DNA of 14,469 bases, taken from contig DEAY01000102.1 in the NCBI GenBank assembly GCA_002348345.1, positions 7,734-22,202 of the forward strand. Reading direction: 5' to 3'. Shown piece by piece: positions 7,392-14,469 of this stretch; position 1 is the stretch's first letter, and every line of letters begins with the position of its first letter. The position numbers and the translations under genes were made by a program. The notes below the pieces were generated by a model. It searched no databases, was not told where the DNA came from, and saw only the letters and a list, made by a program, of their open reading frames with translations. This DNA is from Verrucomicrobia bacterium UBA2970. GTDB lineage: Bacteria; Verrucomicrobiota; Verrucomicrobiia; Limisphaerales; AAA164-E04.

Positions 7392-8630
7392 TTAACCGCG
7401 TCGGATTTCTGAACCCTTGAAACGGACAGTGATCCGAAACACTTGCTTGGTTCGGCAGGTAATCTTGCCCGTCTGGAGATCGACCGACTCCGGGATCTCG
7501 ATTCGGTGAAGATCAACAACGGCGTGATAGCCTCGCTCGGAGAAAATATCGATCAACATCACCAGCGCATCCGGATCGTTGAACACGGGATCCTCGGAAT
7601 TGACCGACGCGATGCCCGAGATGGCGTGTCGAACGATGACCGGCATGATCTTGCGCTCGATCAGTTCGATGACCTGGTGGAACAATGGTCCTTGATTGAG
7701 TTCGTAGTGGTCCAGGCGCCGAACGAGATCTTGGCGAGCGTGTACGATGATATGGCTGGCCAGGGGAAGGGTTCGCAAGCGATCGAATGTTTGAGGATCG
7801 AGTTCGAGCGAACTTTGATAGCGAAGCTCGTTGAGGATGTTTTGCTCCACCTCTTCGATCGGTCCCTGGGCATTGATGAAGTGATAGAAGTAAGTTTGCT
7901 TGAGTGACTGGAGGGCATCCCAGGTTTTTTCCTTGAAGACCCGGTAGCGATGCTGGGCCGCGTCTGGATCGAGATCGGTGGGGCGATGCTTCATCGGTTC
8001 CCCGACCCCGGTCGTTGCCACCTTTTGATTGTGGCGCTCGATCTCCCGGCCTCGTTTGAGCTGGCGCTCGATGCTGGTCGTCTCGTCGACGAAAAGCACC
8101 ATGACGTGAATCGTCGGTTGGCGAAAATGAATTCGAAGGGAAGTGTCGAAGTACTCGTGGCGCAGTTGATTCATTTTGCCGACCAAGAGCTTCAGGCACT
8201 CCACTTGGACCTTGGTGCGGGGGAATCCATCGAGGACGGCCCCGTCGCGATAGGTCTCCTCCAACAACGTTCGGAAGACGAGGCCAATCACCTCCCGGTC
8301 ACCGACCATCCCGCCTTGGTCTTTGATTCGTTGCGCTTCGGGACTGCTGAGGAGGGAGCTGACGACGATGGATTCACACGTGAGGCCTCGAGCAGCCAGG
8401 ATGAATTGGGTATGGGTCCCTTTTCCCGACCCCGGCGCGCCACCGAGGAGAATGAGCTCTTTGGCGAAATGGAGGTTTTCGCGGCCGAATTCCGATTCCA
8501 GCTCCTCCCAGACGCTGTTGAAAATCAATTGAGCATCCTTGATTTCCAAGTCGGGATTGGAAACGGGAGCGGGGAGGCCGACATCCACTGGTGATCCGAT
8601 GGGCAGTGATTTAGGGTTGTTGGGATCCAT
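7392..8630 (-). CDS. divergent adenylate-kinase-like nucleoside monophosphate kinase with N- and C-terminal extensions
   Basis: A 412-residue protein from ATG 8630, about twice the size of a normal adenylate kinase (about 215). A 55-residue N-terminal extension precedes Walker A GGAPGSGKGT (63-72). Then come GMVGDREVIGLVF, DGFPRT (134-139), a lid-like region with ERQLKRGREIERHN, and RPTDLDPDAAQHRYRVF, where adenylate kinases have their conserved Arg/Asp segment. The usual NMP-binding StGDxLR motif is not kept: that place reads VVSSLLSSPEAQR. About 130 residues after the kinase core (from about 280) are of no family I know. ATP binding is very likely; the phosphate acceptor may not be AMP. A normal adk gene elsewhere in the genome would be expected. 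The protein is cytoplasmic, with no signal peptide. Confidence 0.8.
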   Translation of the reverse strand: MDPNNPKSLPIGSPVDVGLPAPVSNPDLEIKDAQLIFNSVWEELESEFGRENLHFAKELILLGGAPGSGKGTHTQFILAARGLTCESIVVSSLLSSPEAQRIKDQGGMVGDREVIGLVFRTLLEETYRDGAVLDGFPRTKVQVECLKLLVGKMNQLRHEYFDTSLRIHFRQPTIHVMVLFVDETTSIERQLKRGREIERHNQKVATTGVGEPMKHRPTDLDPDAAQHRYRVFKEKTWDALQSLKQTYFYHFINAQGPIEEVEQNILNELRYQSSLELDPQTFDRLRTLPLASHIIVHARQDLVRRLDHYELNQGPLFHQVIELIERKIMPVIVRHAISGIASVNSEDPVFNDPDALVMLIDIFSERGYHAVVDLHRIEIPESVDLQTGKITCRTKQVFRITVRFKGSEIRRG

Positions 8631-8687
8631 ACGGCTTGCGACCTAGGTCCCAATTGAAGTCGATCCGATTGTCCGATGGCAATGATT

Positions 8688-8715
8688 TTCCAACGATCTG
8701 GATGGATTGTTGGAA
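8688..8715. repeat. strong inverted repeat in the divergent intergenic region
   Basis: TTCCAACGATC (8688-8698) and GATTGTTGGAA (8705-8715) form an 11-pair stem with one G-U pair and a 6-base loop. No T run follows on either strand, so a regulator site or an mRNA leader hairpin is likelier than a terminator. The region 8631-8849 also has a 10-bp palindrome GACCTAGGTC (8640-8649) next to the kinase start. Confidence 0.5.
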
Positions 8716-8849
8716 TGACATTTGCTGAAACAACCGGTTGGGGGTTGTCGCTCGAGGGGACCATCTGTTTTGGTTGGCGGGATCGGCGTCTCGGGGCATG
8801 TTGGATCTCATGAGCAAGCAAATGTTCTAAAGGGTTGTTTTTGGAGGTG

Positions 8850-11800
8850 ATGGAAAGGAAACCCAATCGATGGATCGGAATGGTGGGGCGGGTGGCCTGC
8901 GGGATCTCGCTCACACTGAGTTCGTTCGGTGCTTCGATTCGGGCTGGTTCCCTGGTTCTAAACGATGTGTCTCGGGTCGAAGGGTCTGATGGGTTCCGGC
9001 AATGGGTGATTCCCGTCGAATTGGACGAGGCGGACGAGCGGCCCGCATCGGTGTCCTTTGACATCCGGATGCGGACGGCAACGACGCCCGAAGATTATCG
9101 TGCGGCCAACGGGCGGCTTGTATTCGCCGCGGGTCAACTGAAACCAGGTCGGCCTCGTCCGGAGGAGTCTGAAGATCCCCTGATTAGGGTGCTGAGACTG
9201 AGCTCGGGCTTTGGCCTGGACCTCCTCGCAGAGACCGAGAATCCTGTGGGTCTCGCCCTTGCCCCATCGGGAAGCGTTTTTGGCGATGCACTCTACGTGG
9301 GATTCCTCGATCAAAACGGGAGAGGGGTCAGTGATTGGATCGTTCGGGTCGGCGGTCAGGGAGAGGTGGAGGATTTTGCTCGGCTGGTCCCGGAAGCCGA
9401 TCCAACCAGCCTCGAATTTGCTCCCAAGGAAAGTCGTTACGGAGACTTCCTTTTCGTTTCTTCGAACAATCGGGACGGGGAGCGACCGGGAGACCAGGGC
9501 GGCACGATTCAGCGAGTGGGAAGGGATGGGCGCGTGCTCGATTTCAGTGCGATTGGAATCCCCTTTGGCCCGGGCGAGCCTGGCGAGATGGCCTTTGGTC
9601 TGGGCAGTGCTTTTGGTGATACGCTGCTGGTGGCTAATTCGGTGGGAACGCCAGGCGACGTTCTGCTGGTGGCCCCTGATGGTTCGGTGGTGCCCTTGGT
9701 GGATGACGGTTTGGGAGCCGAAAGTGGCGCGGGTTTGGCACCTCGGTCGCTGGCCGTCGATACCTTTGGCAAATACGGCGGCATCGCTTATTTCGGTGAA
9801 TTTGGAAGACAATGTTCCTGCATCAAGAAGTTATTGCCCACCGGTCAGGTAGAGCCGTGGATCGATTCGCTTCCCGGCGATCCTCACTCGATCGTCTTTG
9901 CTCCGCCCGGACCTTTTGAGGGTCTCATGTATGTCGCTGTCGATGACGGAGCGTCGGGGAAGGTCCTGCAGATAACACCCGGGGGTGATCAGGAGGTGTT
10001 CTTGGAGGGCCTTCAGGGTTTTCTTCATGGAAACGGGAAGGACGTGATGGAGTTTTCTCGCGATGGATCAGTTCTCTACGTGGCGGATTACTTTGCCGAT
10101 CACGTCTATCGGATCGTGCCGGCAACGCAGATCGTCATCGAGGTGAATGGCGATCGGCTTCCGGAGCCCAGTGAGCAGATCGAAATCCGCTTCTTCGACC
10201 CGGTCAATGTGGAAGTGCCGAGGAGAAAACTTGTGGTCACCATCGAGGACGATGACGAGAGTGCCGAGCCGCCTCTTATCGTGGCCTCCGATCCAGAGGC
10301 GATGGTTGAGGATGGGGATTGGCTCTCTTGGGAGGCCCGAGTGACCGATGAGGTGACCCCCTTTGAGCGCCTCCGCGTGACGGCCACCGTGGGTGAGGAG
10401 AATCTAGTCGAGGTCAGGGACATTGCTGAGGGTCAGGGCGGCGACCGGTTGCGCTTTAAGCTACGGCCACGACCTGATCAGTTCGGGGAAACCGAGCTCC
10501 GGCTGAAGGTCGTCGATGAAAACGGACTCGAGACCGAGCGAGTCTTTCCAATCATCGTCAATCCGGTGAATGATGCGCCCACCCTTGATCCCGTCGCCGA
10601 TATTCGAATTCCCCATGACAGGGAGGCCGTTGAGGTGCGGCTATCAGGAATGACCACCGGTGCTGGAAACGAAGGCGATGTTCTCGCGATGTCCTATGTG
10701 GTTGAAGCAGGTGAACCGAGAATCAGCGGGCGATTTGGCGAACTCACGCCGGAAGGAACGAGCGTCCTGACCCTCTCGAACCTGGGCCCCAACACGCGAC
10801 AAGGTGACTGGAGGATCGCGATCATCCTTGATGATGGGCAGCCCGAGAACAGTCGGATTATTCGCCGTTTTCTGTTGCGGCGGGATGCGGCATTGCAGCC
10901 GGTCGACCAACCCCCAAGCGTGGCGATTGTTTGGCCCGAAGATCGGCAGATTTTCGCTCCGTCAGGGGGGGGCGATCCGCCGACCGGAGTGGTGCCGATC
11001 CGGATGGTGGCCGAGGACGATCTCGGGATCGCGCGCATCGAACTCTCGGCCAATGGAAAGACAATCGCGAGGATGGAGTCCCCACCGTTTGAATTCGATT
11101 GGAAGGATGCGCCCGTGGGCGACCATCGATTGCGGGCGGTGGCCTATGACAGCGGGGGACAGTCCGCAGGGAGCGAGGACGTTGACATTGCCGTGGGTGA
11201 ACGTCGAGGGCAAGTCGCCCTCATCCGGAATCATGCGACCGGAGTGGTCGAGGAACTGGCGAACGCGCTCTTTGAGATGGGCTTGGAGGCTCAGGTCTTC
11301 TGGCCTCACGAACTCTCGAGCCAGGTTCTTGCGGGGTATTCGCTCATCGTGTGGGACCATGACCCCGCCGTTCTTGGCGAATTGGAGTCGGCGGCGGTTA
11401 AGGAATTGAGCCGCCAGCATGCGTCAGGCACCCCTGTCTACTTCATGGGACCCGGATTGAGTCGCCTGGGAGCGAGCCTAGCTGATGAGCGGCGGCAGCA
11501 GTGGGAATCTCTGATGGGAATTGAAGGGGAGTCGATGGGCTCGGAACGAGGCTGGCGGACAAACGTCGTCGGGCCACAGGAAATGGGGAGGGAAATCATT
11601 TCCGGGAGTTATGGAGACGTGGCAGGCGAAGAGCTGGTGGTTTCCCTTTCGACCGGAGGCGGCGTCGTGCGAAAAGGACGGGCACTGGTTGCATTTGATG
11701 GAGAGCCGACATTGGTGGCTGATCCTGATCCGGATTCTCGGGGGGGGGAGGACGGCTCCACGAGACTGATTCACCAAGTCTTTCGGAAGGGCGATGGCAA

Positions 11801-12467
11801 GAGTCCTGGTGATGAAGGGCGGATCAAGACTCTGTTTCAGAACGGAGTCTGTTGGCTGTTGAGATGTACGCCTTGCCACGCGGTCGATCTGGCATTAACG
11901 GCAGGAGGAGCAAATCGCCCAGGGTTCCTGGAAACCCTTTCCTTGGGACGCTACCAAGTCCTGGTTCGTCATAGCGGCGAGTGCGAGGCCACTGGAGTCG
12001 TTTTGGAACTTGATCTTCGAGACGGTGTCGTGGTGAGTCAGTTCTCCAGTAGTCAAGGAAGGCTGGAGCAGGGCCGCGATCAACTGAGGGTTCTTCTTGG
12101 TCGGATGGGCCATTCGGAGGAAGCCAGAGTTGAATGGAATATCGAGTCTTTTGGGGGACCTGGTGCGTTGCTATCCGCTCGAGTGATCGCGAGCAATCGG
12201 GAGGTCCAGGTGACGAACAATACCCTCACTTGGGTGGCTGACGCTGGTTTTTCGGTGGGCGGGTCCATCCGGATCCGAGACGCTGGTGAGCGTGGAGTCG
12301 AAATCTTGGTGCTCGGAGAGGAAGGCGCTCGTTTTAAATTGTGGCGGAGTCAGAACCTCGAGAACTGGGTGATGCAAGGGGAGATTCAGACGAATTCATG
12401 GGTTCCACTGCGGCAGCATCTCGATGCGGGGATGGCCTTTTATCGAGCTGAGCGGGTGACGCCCTGA
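8850..12467 (+). CDS. large secreted multi-domain protein: Calx-beta with inserted beta-propeller, Ig-like, GATase-like and DUF11-like modules
   Basis: A 1205-residue protein from ATG 8850, with GGAGG only two bases upstream; TTG 8835 and ATG 8880 are alternatives. The N-terminus is a signal peptide (basic start, hydrophobic core, end near residue 32). A Calx-beta first half (34-96, ending VFAAGQ) is followed by about 330 residues (97-425) of six blades, each of the form [AP]xSLxFAPxxxxxGDxLYV, then the missing Calx-beta end (426-470, IEVNGDRLPEPSEQIEIRF and EDDD). Next are cadherin-like segments (VNPVNDAPTL), a bacterial Ig domain (about 688-784, AEDDLGIARIELSANG), a Rossmann-like region (VALIRNHATGVVEELANAL, VFWPHEL, LIVWDHDP) like a class I GATase/ThuA fold without evident catalytic residues, a CTPCH motif (1006-1010), a DUF11-like domain (about 1011-1127) and an ending (FKLWRSQNLENW, FYRAE) typical of exported Verrucomicrobia proteins. 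Likely an adhesive or binding surface/extracellular protein; its ligand is unknown. Confidence 0.85.
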   Translation: MERKPNRWIGMVGRVACGISLTLSSFGASIRAGSLVLNDVSRVEGSDGFRQWVIPVELDEADERPASVSFDIRMRTATTPEDYRAANGRLVFAAGQLKPGRPRPEESEDPLIRVLRLSSGFGLDLLAETENPVGLALAPSGSVFGDALYVGFLDQNGRGVSDWIVRVGGQGEVEDFARLVPEADPTSLEFAPKESRYGDFLFVSSNNRDGERPGDQGGTIQRVGRDGRVLDFSAIGIPFGPGEPGEMAFGLGSAFGDTLLVANSVGTPGDVLLVAPDGSVVPLVDDGLGAESGAGLAPRSLAVDTFGKYGGIAYFGEFGRQCSCIKKLLPTGQVEPWIDSLPGDPHSIVFAPPGPFEGLMYVAVDDGASGKVLQITPGGDQEVFLEGLQGFLHGNGKDVMEFSRDGSVLYVADYFADHVYRIVPATQIVIEVNGDRLPEPSEQIEIRFFDPVNVEVPRRKLVVTIEDDDESAEPPLIVASDPEAMVEDGDWLSWEARVTDEVTPFERLRVTATVGEENLVEVRDIAEGQGGDRLRFKLRPRPDQFGETELRLKVVDENGLETERVFPIIVNPVNDAPTLDPVADIRIPHDREAVEVRLSGMTTGAGNEGDVLAMSYVVEAGEPRISGRFGELTPEGTSVLTLSNLGPNTRQGDWRIAIILDDGQPENSRIIRRFLLRRDAALQPVDQPPSVAIVWPEDRQIFAPSGGGDPPTGVVPIRMVAEDDLGIARIELSANGKTIARMESPPFEFDWKDAPVGDHRLRAVAYDSGGQSAGSEDVDIAVGERRGQVALIRNHATGVVEELANALFEMGLEAQVFWPHELSSQVLAGYSLIVWDHDPAVLGELESAAVKELSRQHASGTPVYFMGPGLSRLGASLADERRQQWESLMGIEGESMGSERGWRTNVVGPQEMGREIISGSYGDVAGEELVVSLSTGGGVVRKGRALVAFDGEPTLVADPDPDSRGGEDGSTRLIHQVFRKGDGKSPGDEGRIKTLFQNGVCWLLRCTPCHAVDLALTAGGANRPGFLETLSLGRYQVLVRHSGECEATGVVLELDLRDGVVVSQFSSSQGRLEQGRDQLRVLLGRMGHSEEARVEWNIESFGGPGALLSARVIASNREVQVTNNTLTWVADAGFSVGGSIRIRDAGERGVEILVLGEEGARFKLWRSQNLENWVMQGEIQTNSWVPLRQHLDAGMAFYRAERVTP

Positions 12468-12627
12468 TGTCGCGGATGAGGGCCTTGGTCGAAAGGAATT
12501 CAATGTGCCAAGAAAAGCACAGTTGCCATAATGTAGGTTTTTTCATAGTAATAGTTAGCTCTGACCGTTTAGGCGAGCCTTCCAGGAGGCCGAAACCGGA
12601 AATTGTGCATAATAACGATAAGTTTTG

Positions 12628-13503
12628 ATGAAAGCCAAAGTAAGATCGAACGGCTTTACCTTGATTGAGCTTTTGGTGGTGATCGCCATCATCGCCATTC
12701 TCGCAGGCATGTTGTTGCCGGCATTAGGTAAGGCGAAAGCAAAAGCGCAGGGCATCTACTGCATGAACAATACGAAGCAGTTGATGCTTGCGACCACCGT
12801 TTACGCGAGTGATTTCGATGACTGGCTGTGGCCGAATCCGGATGATGGAAACACTCGTCCCGGATACAATTGGTGCCCCGGCCAGGCTGGGAAAGGTGGG
12901 GGTCAGGAGTTCAACCCCGACATTTTGAATGACCCAACCCGTTCCCTGCTAGTACCCTACGGAGCGGGCCATCAAATATTTGGCTGTCCGGCGGACAAGC
13001 GAACGGGCAGATACAACGGTCCTCGGCAGGATCTCCGTGGGCAACTGGTGAAGAGGGCTCGATCTGTTGCGGCGAGTCAGGCCGTTGGGACCAATCCTTC
13101 CAAGAACAATGGTAAGGCGGCGGTGAACGGGCCATGGCTGGATGGGAATCATGGTCACACAGCGGGTAAGACCTGGCGAACCTACGGAAGAATGTCTGAC
13201 GCGATCGATCCGGGACCCTCCAATCTTTTTGTGCTCCTGGACGAAGATGAGAACAGCATCAACGATGCAGGATTCGCGGTGATTGGCCCTGGAGGGAAAG
13301 CGAACTGGCGAATGATCGACTGGCCGGGGACCTACCATAATGGAGCGGGTGGCATCGCGTTCCTGGATGGTCACTCCGAAATTCGCAAATGGCGTGATCC
13401 TCGAACCAGGGTTTTTAAGGGCAATGTTCGTATAGCCAATCAGGAAGGGAACCAGGATATCGCTTGGCTCTCAGCCCGAACGTCCGCCCTCTTAAGGAAT
13501 TAG
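12628..13503 (+). CDS. prepilin-like protein with N-terminal methylation motif and H-X9-DG motif
   Basis: A 291-residue protein from ATG 12628 (a TTG lies just before it). The leader MKAKVRSNG is cut before Phe 10 by a prepilin peptidase; FTLIELLVVIAIIAILAGMLLPAL is the classic class III/type IV pseudopilin helix, with Glu at mature position 5. The Lys/Ala-rich continuation and CMNNTKQL are the common Verrucomicrobia/Planctomycetes form. Near the end, His 237 and Asp 247 make the H-X9-DG motif (HNGAGGIAFLDG). Such proteins are numerous in these genomes and are thought to belong to pseudopilin or secretion-type assemblies; individual roles are unknown. No Shine-Dalgarno is seen. A strong terminator follows directly, and the 160 bases before the gene are AT-richer than their surroundings, so it is probably transcribed alone. 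Confidence 0.92.
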   Translation: MKAKVRSNGFTLIELLVVIAIIAILAGMLLPALGKAKAKAQGIYCMNNTKQLMLATTVYASDFDDWLWPNPDDGNTRPGYNWCPGQAGKGGGQEFNPDILNDPTRSLLVPYGAGHQIFGCPADKRTGRYNGPRQDLRGQLVKRARSVAASQAVGTNPSKNNGKAAVNGPWLDGNHGHTAGKTWRTYGRMSDAIDPGPSNLFVLLDEDENSINDAGFAVIGPGGKANWRMIDWPGTYHNGAGGIAFLDGHSEIRKWRDPRTRVFKGNVRIANQEGNQDIAWLSARTSALLRN

Positions 13504-13517
13504 TCTGAAGCAGACAT

Positions 13518-13550
13518 GAAAGGGCCCGTATCAGGCGGGCCCTTTCTGTT
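13518..13550 (+). terminator. rho-independent terminator after the prepilin-like gene
   Basis: A perfect 11-bp stem, GAAAGGGCCCG (13518-13528) with CGGGCCCTTTC (13536-13546), closes a 7-base loop, followed by TGTT. It begins 15 bases after the stop codon. Confidence 0.85.
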
Positions 13551-13611
13551 TGAAAGTTTGGTGGAATTCAGGTGAACCGTTCGACAGAATCAGGTGGCCG
13601 GAAGAAAAACC

Positions 13612-13615
13612 AGGA
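13612..13615 (+). promoter_or_regulatory. ribosome binding site deciding the ATG start at 13623
   Basis: AGGA (13612-13615, within AGGAAAGAG) is 7 bases before ATG 13623. It shows that the upstream GTG at 13572 is not the start; that GTG would also place 17 charged residues before the lipoprotein signal. Confidence 0.7.
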
Positions 13616-13622
13616 AAGAGAT

Positions 13623-13991
13623 ATGAGGTTGATTTATTCCCTAGCCGGACTGGTATGGGTGACACTTTTCGCGGGATGTGGGGCTGCTACTACGAAGGTG
13701 GATACGGGGTCGCTTTCCTCTGCTTTTGGGGCTGCTTCCGCGGATCAGCAAGCACAGGTGAGCACGATCGTGGGAGCGGTGGATAGCAATGATTATGAAG
13801 CCGCTTTGGGCCCTCTCAAAACCTTGATATCAGGAAAACTGTCGTCCGATCAGCGAACCGCACTCACGACCTTTCTTGCTGATATGCAGCGAGTCGTCGT
13901 CGAGAACCAGGACAAGTTCTCGATGGACGTTTACAATGGTCTGAACGACCTCGTAGGAAAGTTGGCGGGAAATCCAGAGTTGCGTTTGTAG
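13623..13991 (+). CDS. small lipoprotein, function unknown
   Basis: A 122-residue protein from ATG 13623 with a good ribosome binding site. The signal MRLIYSLAGLVWVTLFAGC ends in a lipobox (FAGC, lipid-attached Cys 19). The mature part is helical and Ala/Gln-rich: SADQQAQVSTIVGAVDSNDYEAA, then LKTLISGKLSSDQRTALTTFL, then a Lys/Asn-rich helix. Short lipoproteins with this pattern, an exported helix pair around a DYxxAL segment and then LSxxQxxAL, recur in Verrucomicrobia, from memory; no function is known. It lies between two strong terminators and is probably a single-gene unit. Confidence 0.8.
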   Translation: MRLIYSLAGLVWVTLFAGCGAATTKVDTGSLSSAFGAASADQQAQVSTIVGAVDSNDYEAALGPLKTLISGKLSSDQRTALTTFLADMQRVVVENQDKFSMDVYNGLNDLVGKLAGNPELRL

Positions 13992-14052
13992 CCCGGAGCC
14001 AGAATTTCGGAAGGACAAGACGGTCAATCGTAGTGTCATTTCCGCATCTTAG

Positions 14053-14081
14053 AAAAGCCATGCCTAGCGGCATGGCTTTTT
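14053..14081. terminator. likely bidirectional terminator between the lipoprotein gene and tyrS
   Basis: A perfect 12-bp stem, AAAAGCCATGCC (14053-14064) with GGCATGGCTTTT (14069-14080), has a TAGC loop. T runs result on both strands (TTTTT on plus; the AAAA flank gives TTTT on minus), so it can end both convergent transcripts. It lies 61 bases after the lipoprotein stop and about 115 bases after the tyrS stop. Confidence 0.85.
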
Positions 14082-14196
14082 GCGTTCACTCAATGAATTT
14101 CAAGCGTCCATGGAGGAATTGGCTGGGACCGGTCTGTGTTTGAAGGCCCAGCCCCGCATGATTCACCGGCCTGGAGACGGAATCTCGAGGGTCTGA

Positions 14197-14469
14197 CTAT
14201 TCAAAGTTGGCCAGCAGGTAGTTCTTTTTTCCTTTTCGGAGTAGGAGGAAACGGTCGAACAGCAGGTGTTCGGCGTTGATCGTTTGGCCTAGATCGGTTT
14301 GGCGAACATTATTGAGATTGATTCCACCTCCATTGATATCCTTGCGCGCTTGCCCTTTTGAGGGACAAAGCGCAGCCTCGACAAGGAGGTCGACCAGCGG
14401 AATCCCCCCATCCAACCTTTCCCTCTCAATCGAGACCGAGGGGACTTCGTTGACAATGTCATGGAACGT
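14197..14469 (-). CDS. tyrS: tyrosyl-tRNA synthetase, C-terminal S4 RNA-binding domain (5' end outside the window)
   Basis: The frame is open on the minus strand from the window edge to TAG 14197-14199, giving the last 90 residues. The sequence VDLLVEAALCPSKGQARKDI, then GGGINLNNVRQTD and a closing LLLRKGKKNYLLANFE, is the S4 domain and tail of bacterial TyrS, which clamps tRNA-Tyr while the catalytic part (upstream, not seen) charges it with tyrosine. The segment before it (VPSVSIERERLDGGI) matches the linker to the S4 domain. The TTG at 14415 is internal, not a start. It converges on the lipoprotein gene. Confidence 0.93.
   Translation of the reverse strand, partial: TFHDIVNEVPSVSIERERLDGGIPLVDLLVEAALCPSKGQARKDINGGGINLNNVRQTDLGQTINAEHLLFDRFLLLRKGKKNYLLANFE

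Noticed and set aside
7058..7420. Plus-strand frame of 120 codons overlapping the small helical protein
   Set aside because: The minus-strand frame fits operon direction and spacing with the kinase gene. The plus-strand frame runs into the 3' end of that gene.
7950..8594. Plus-strand frame of 214 codons opposite the kinase gene
   Set aside because: It is a shadow of the kinase gene; no family features are seen.
12468..12627. Possible promoter or riboswitch before the prepilin-like gene
   Set aside because: The region is AT-richer, with CATAAT-like boxes, but no pair with proper spacing and no recognisable riboswitch fold was found by eye.
13572..13622. GTG start giving a longer form of the small lipoprotein
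   Set aside because: A better ribosome binding site precedes ATG 13623, and the extension would put a charged stretch before the lipoprotein signal.
1..14469. CRISPR arrays, insertion sequences, tRNA or rRNA genes, and defence or phage genes
   Set aside because: No regularly spaced repeats, transposase or integrase motifs, terminal inverted repeats with target duplication, or RNA gene cores were seen on either strand.

Overview
The window reads as ordinary chromosomal DNA of a GC-rich member of the Verrucomicrobiota (inference; most like the Pedosphaera/Limisphaera side of the phylum). The reasons are a c-type cytochrome of the Planctomycetes/Verrucomicrobia heme-domain type, a prepilin-like protein with an H-X9-DG motif, a very large secreted protein built from Calx-beta, beta-propeller, Ig-like and DUF11-like modules with a C-terminal end typical of this phylum, and many starts without a clear Shine-Dalgarno sequence. 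I see no CRISPR array, transposase, integrase, tRNA, rRNA or phage gene.

Layout. Positions 1-4026 (plus strand) hold the 3' part of a HEAT-repeat plus heme-binding CxxCH protein, then a secreted protein that appears split in two by a -1 frameshift (1718-2505), then a lipoprotein of the neutral ceramidase family (2605-4026). Positions 4041-6963 (minus strand) are a ferrous-iron uptake operon in the order feoA (Cys-rich), feoA, feoB, and a 53-residue Cys-rich membrane protein. Its likely promoter, at 7002-7030, has a perfect dyad filling the whole 17-bp spacer. Positions 7103-8630 (minus strand) carry a large divergent adenylate-kinase-like protein and a small charged helical protein. A 219-bp divergent intergenic region with a strong hairpin separates these from the 1205-residue secreted protein (8850-12467, plus). 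Next come a prepilin-like protein (12628-13503) with a strong terminator, a small lipoprotein (13623-13991), a hairpin that can terminate in both directions, and the C-terminal end of tyrosyl-tRNA synthetase on the minus strand, running off the window.

How the genes relate. The Feo block is the only clear functional unit: FeoB is the GTP-driven Fe(II) permease, the FeoA proteins are its small SH3-like partners and the Cys-rich peptide is a probable accessory. The other genes are mostly cell-envelope or secreted proteins with no shared pathway that I can show.

The points most worth a second look are the six-bladed propeller that seems inserted inside a Calx-beta domain, the split gene, the dyad inside the feo promoter, and the ceramidase homologue that lacks the catalytic serine. 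I found no clearly new multi-gene system. No gene-free stretch exceeds about 220 bases.
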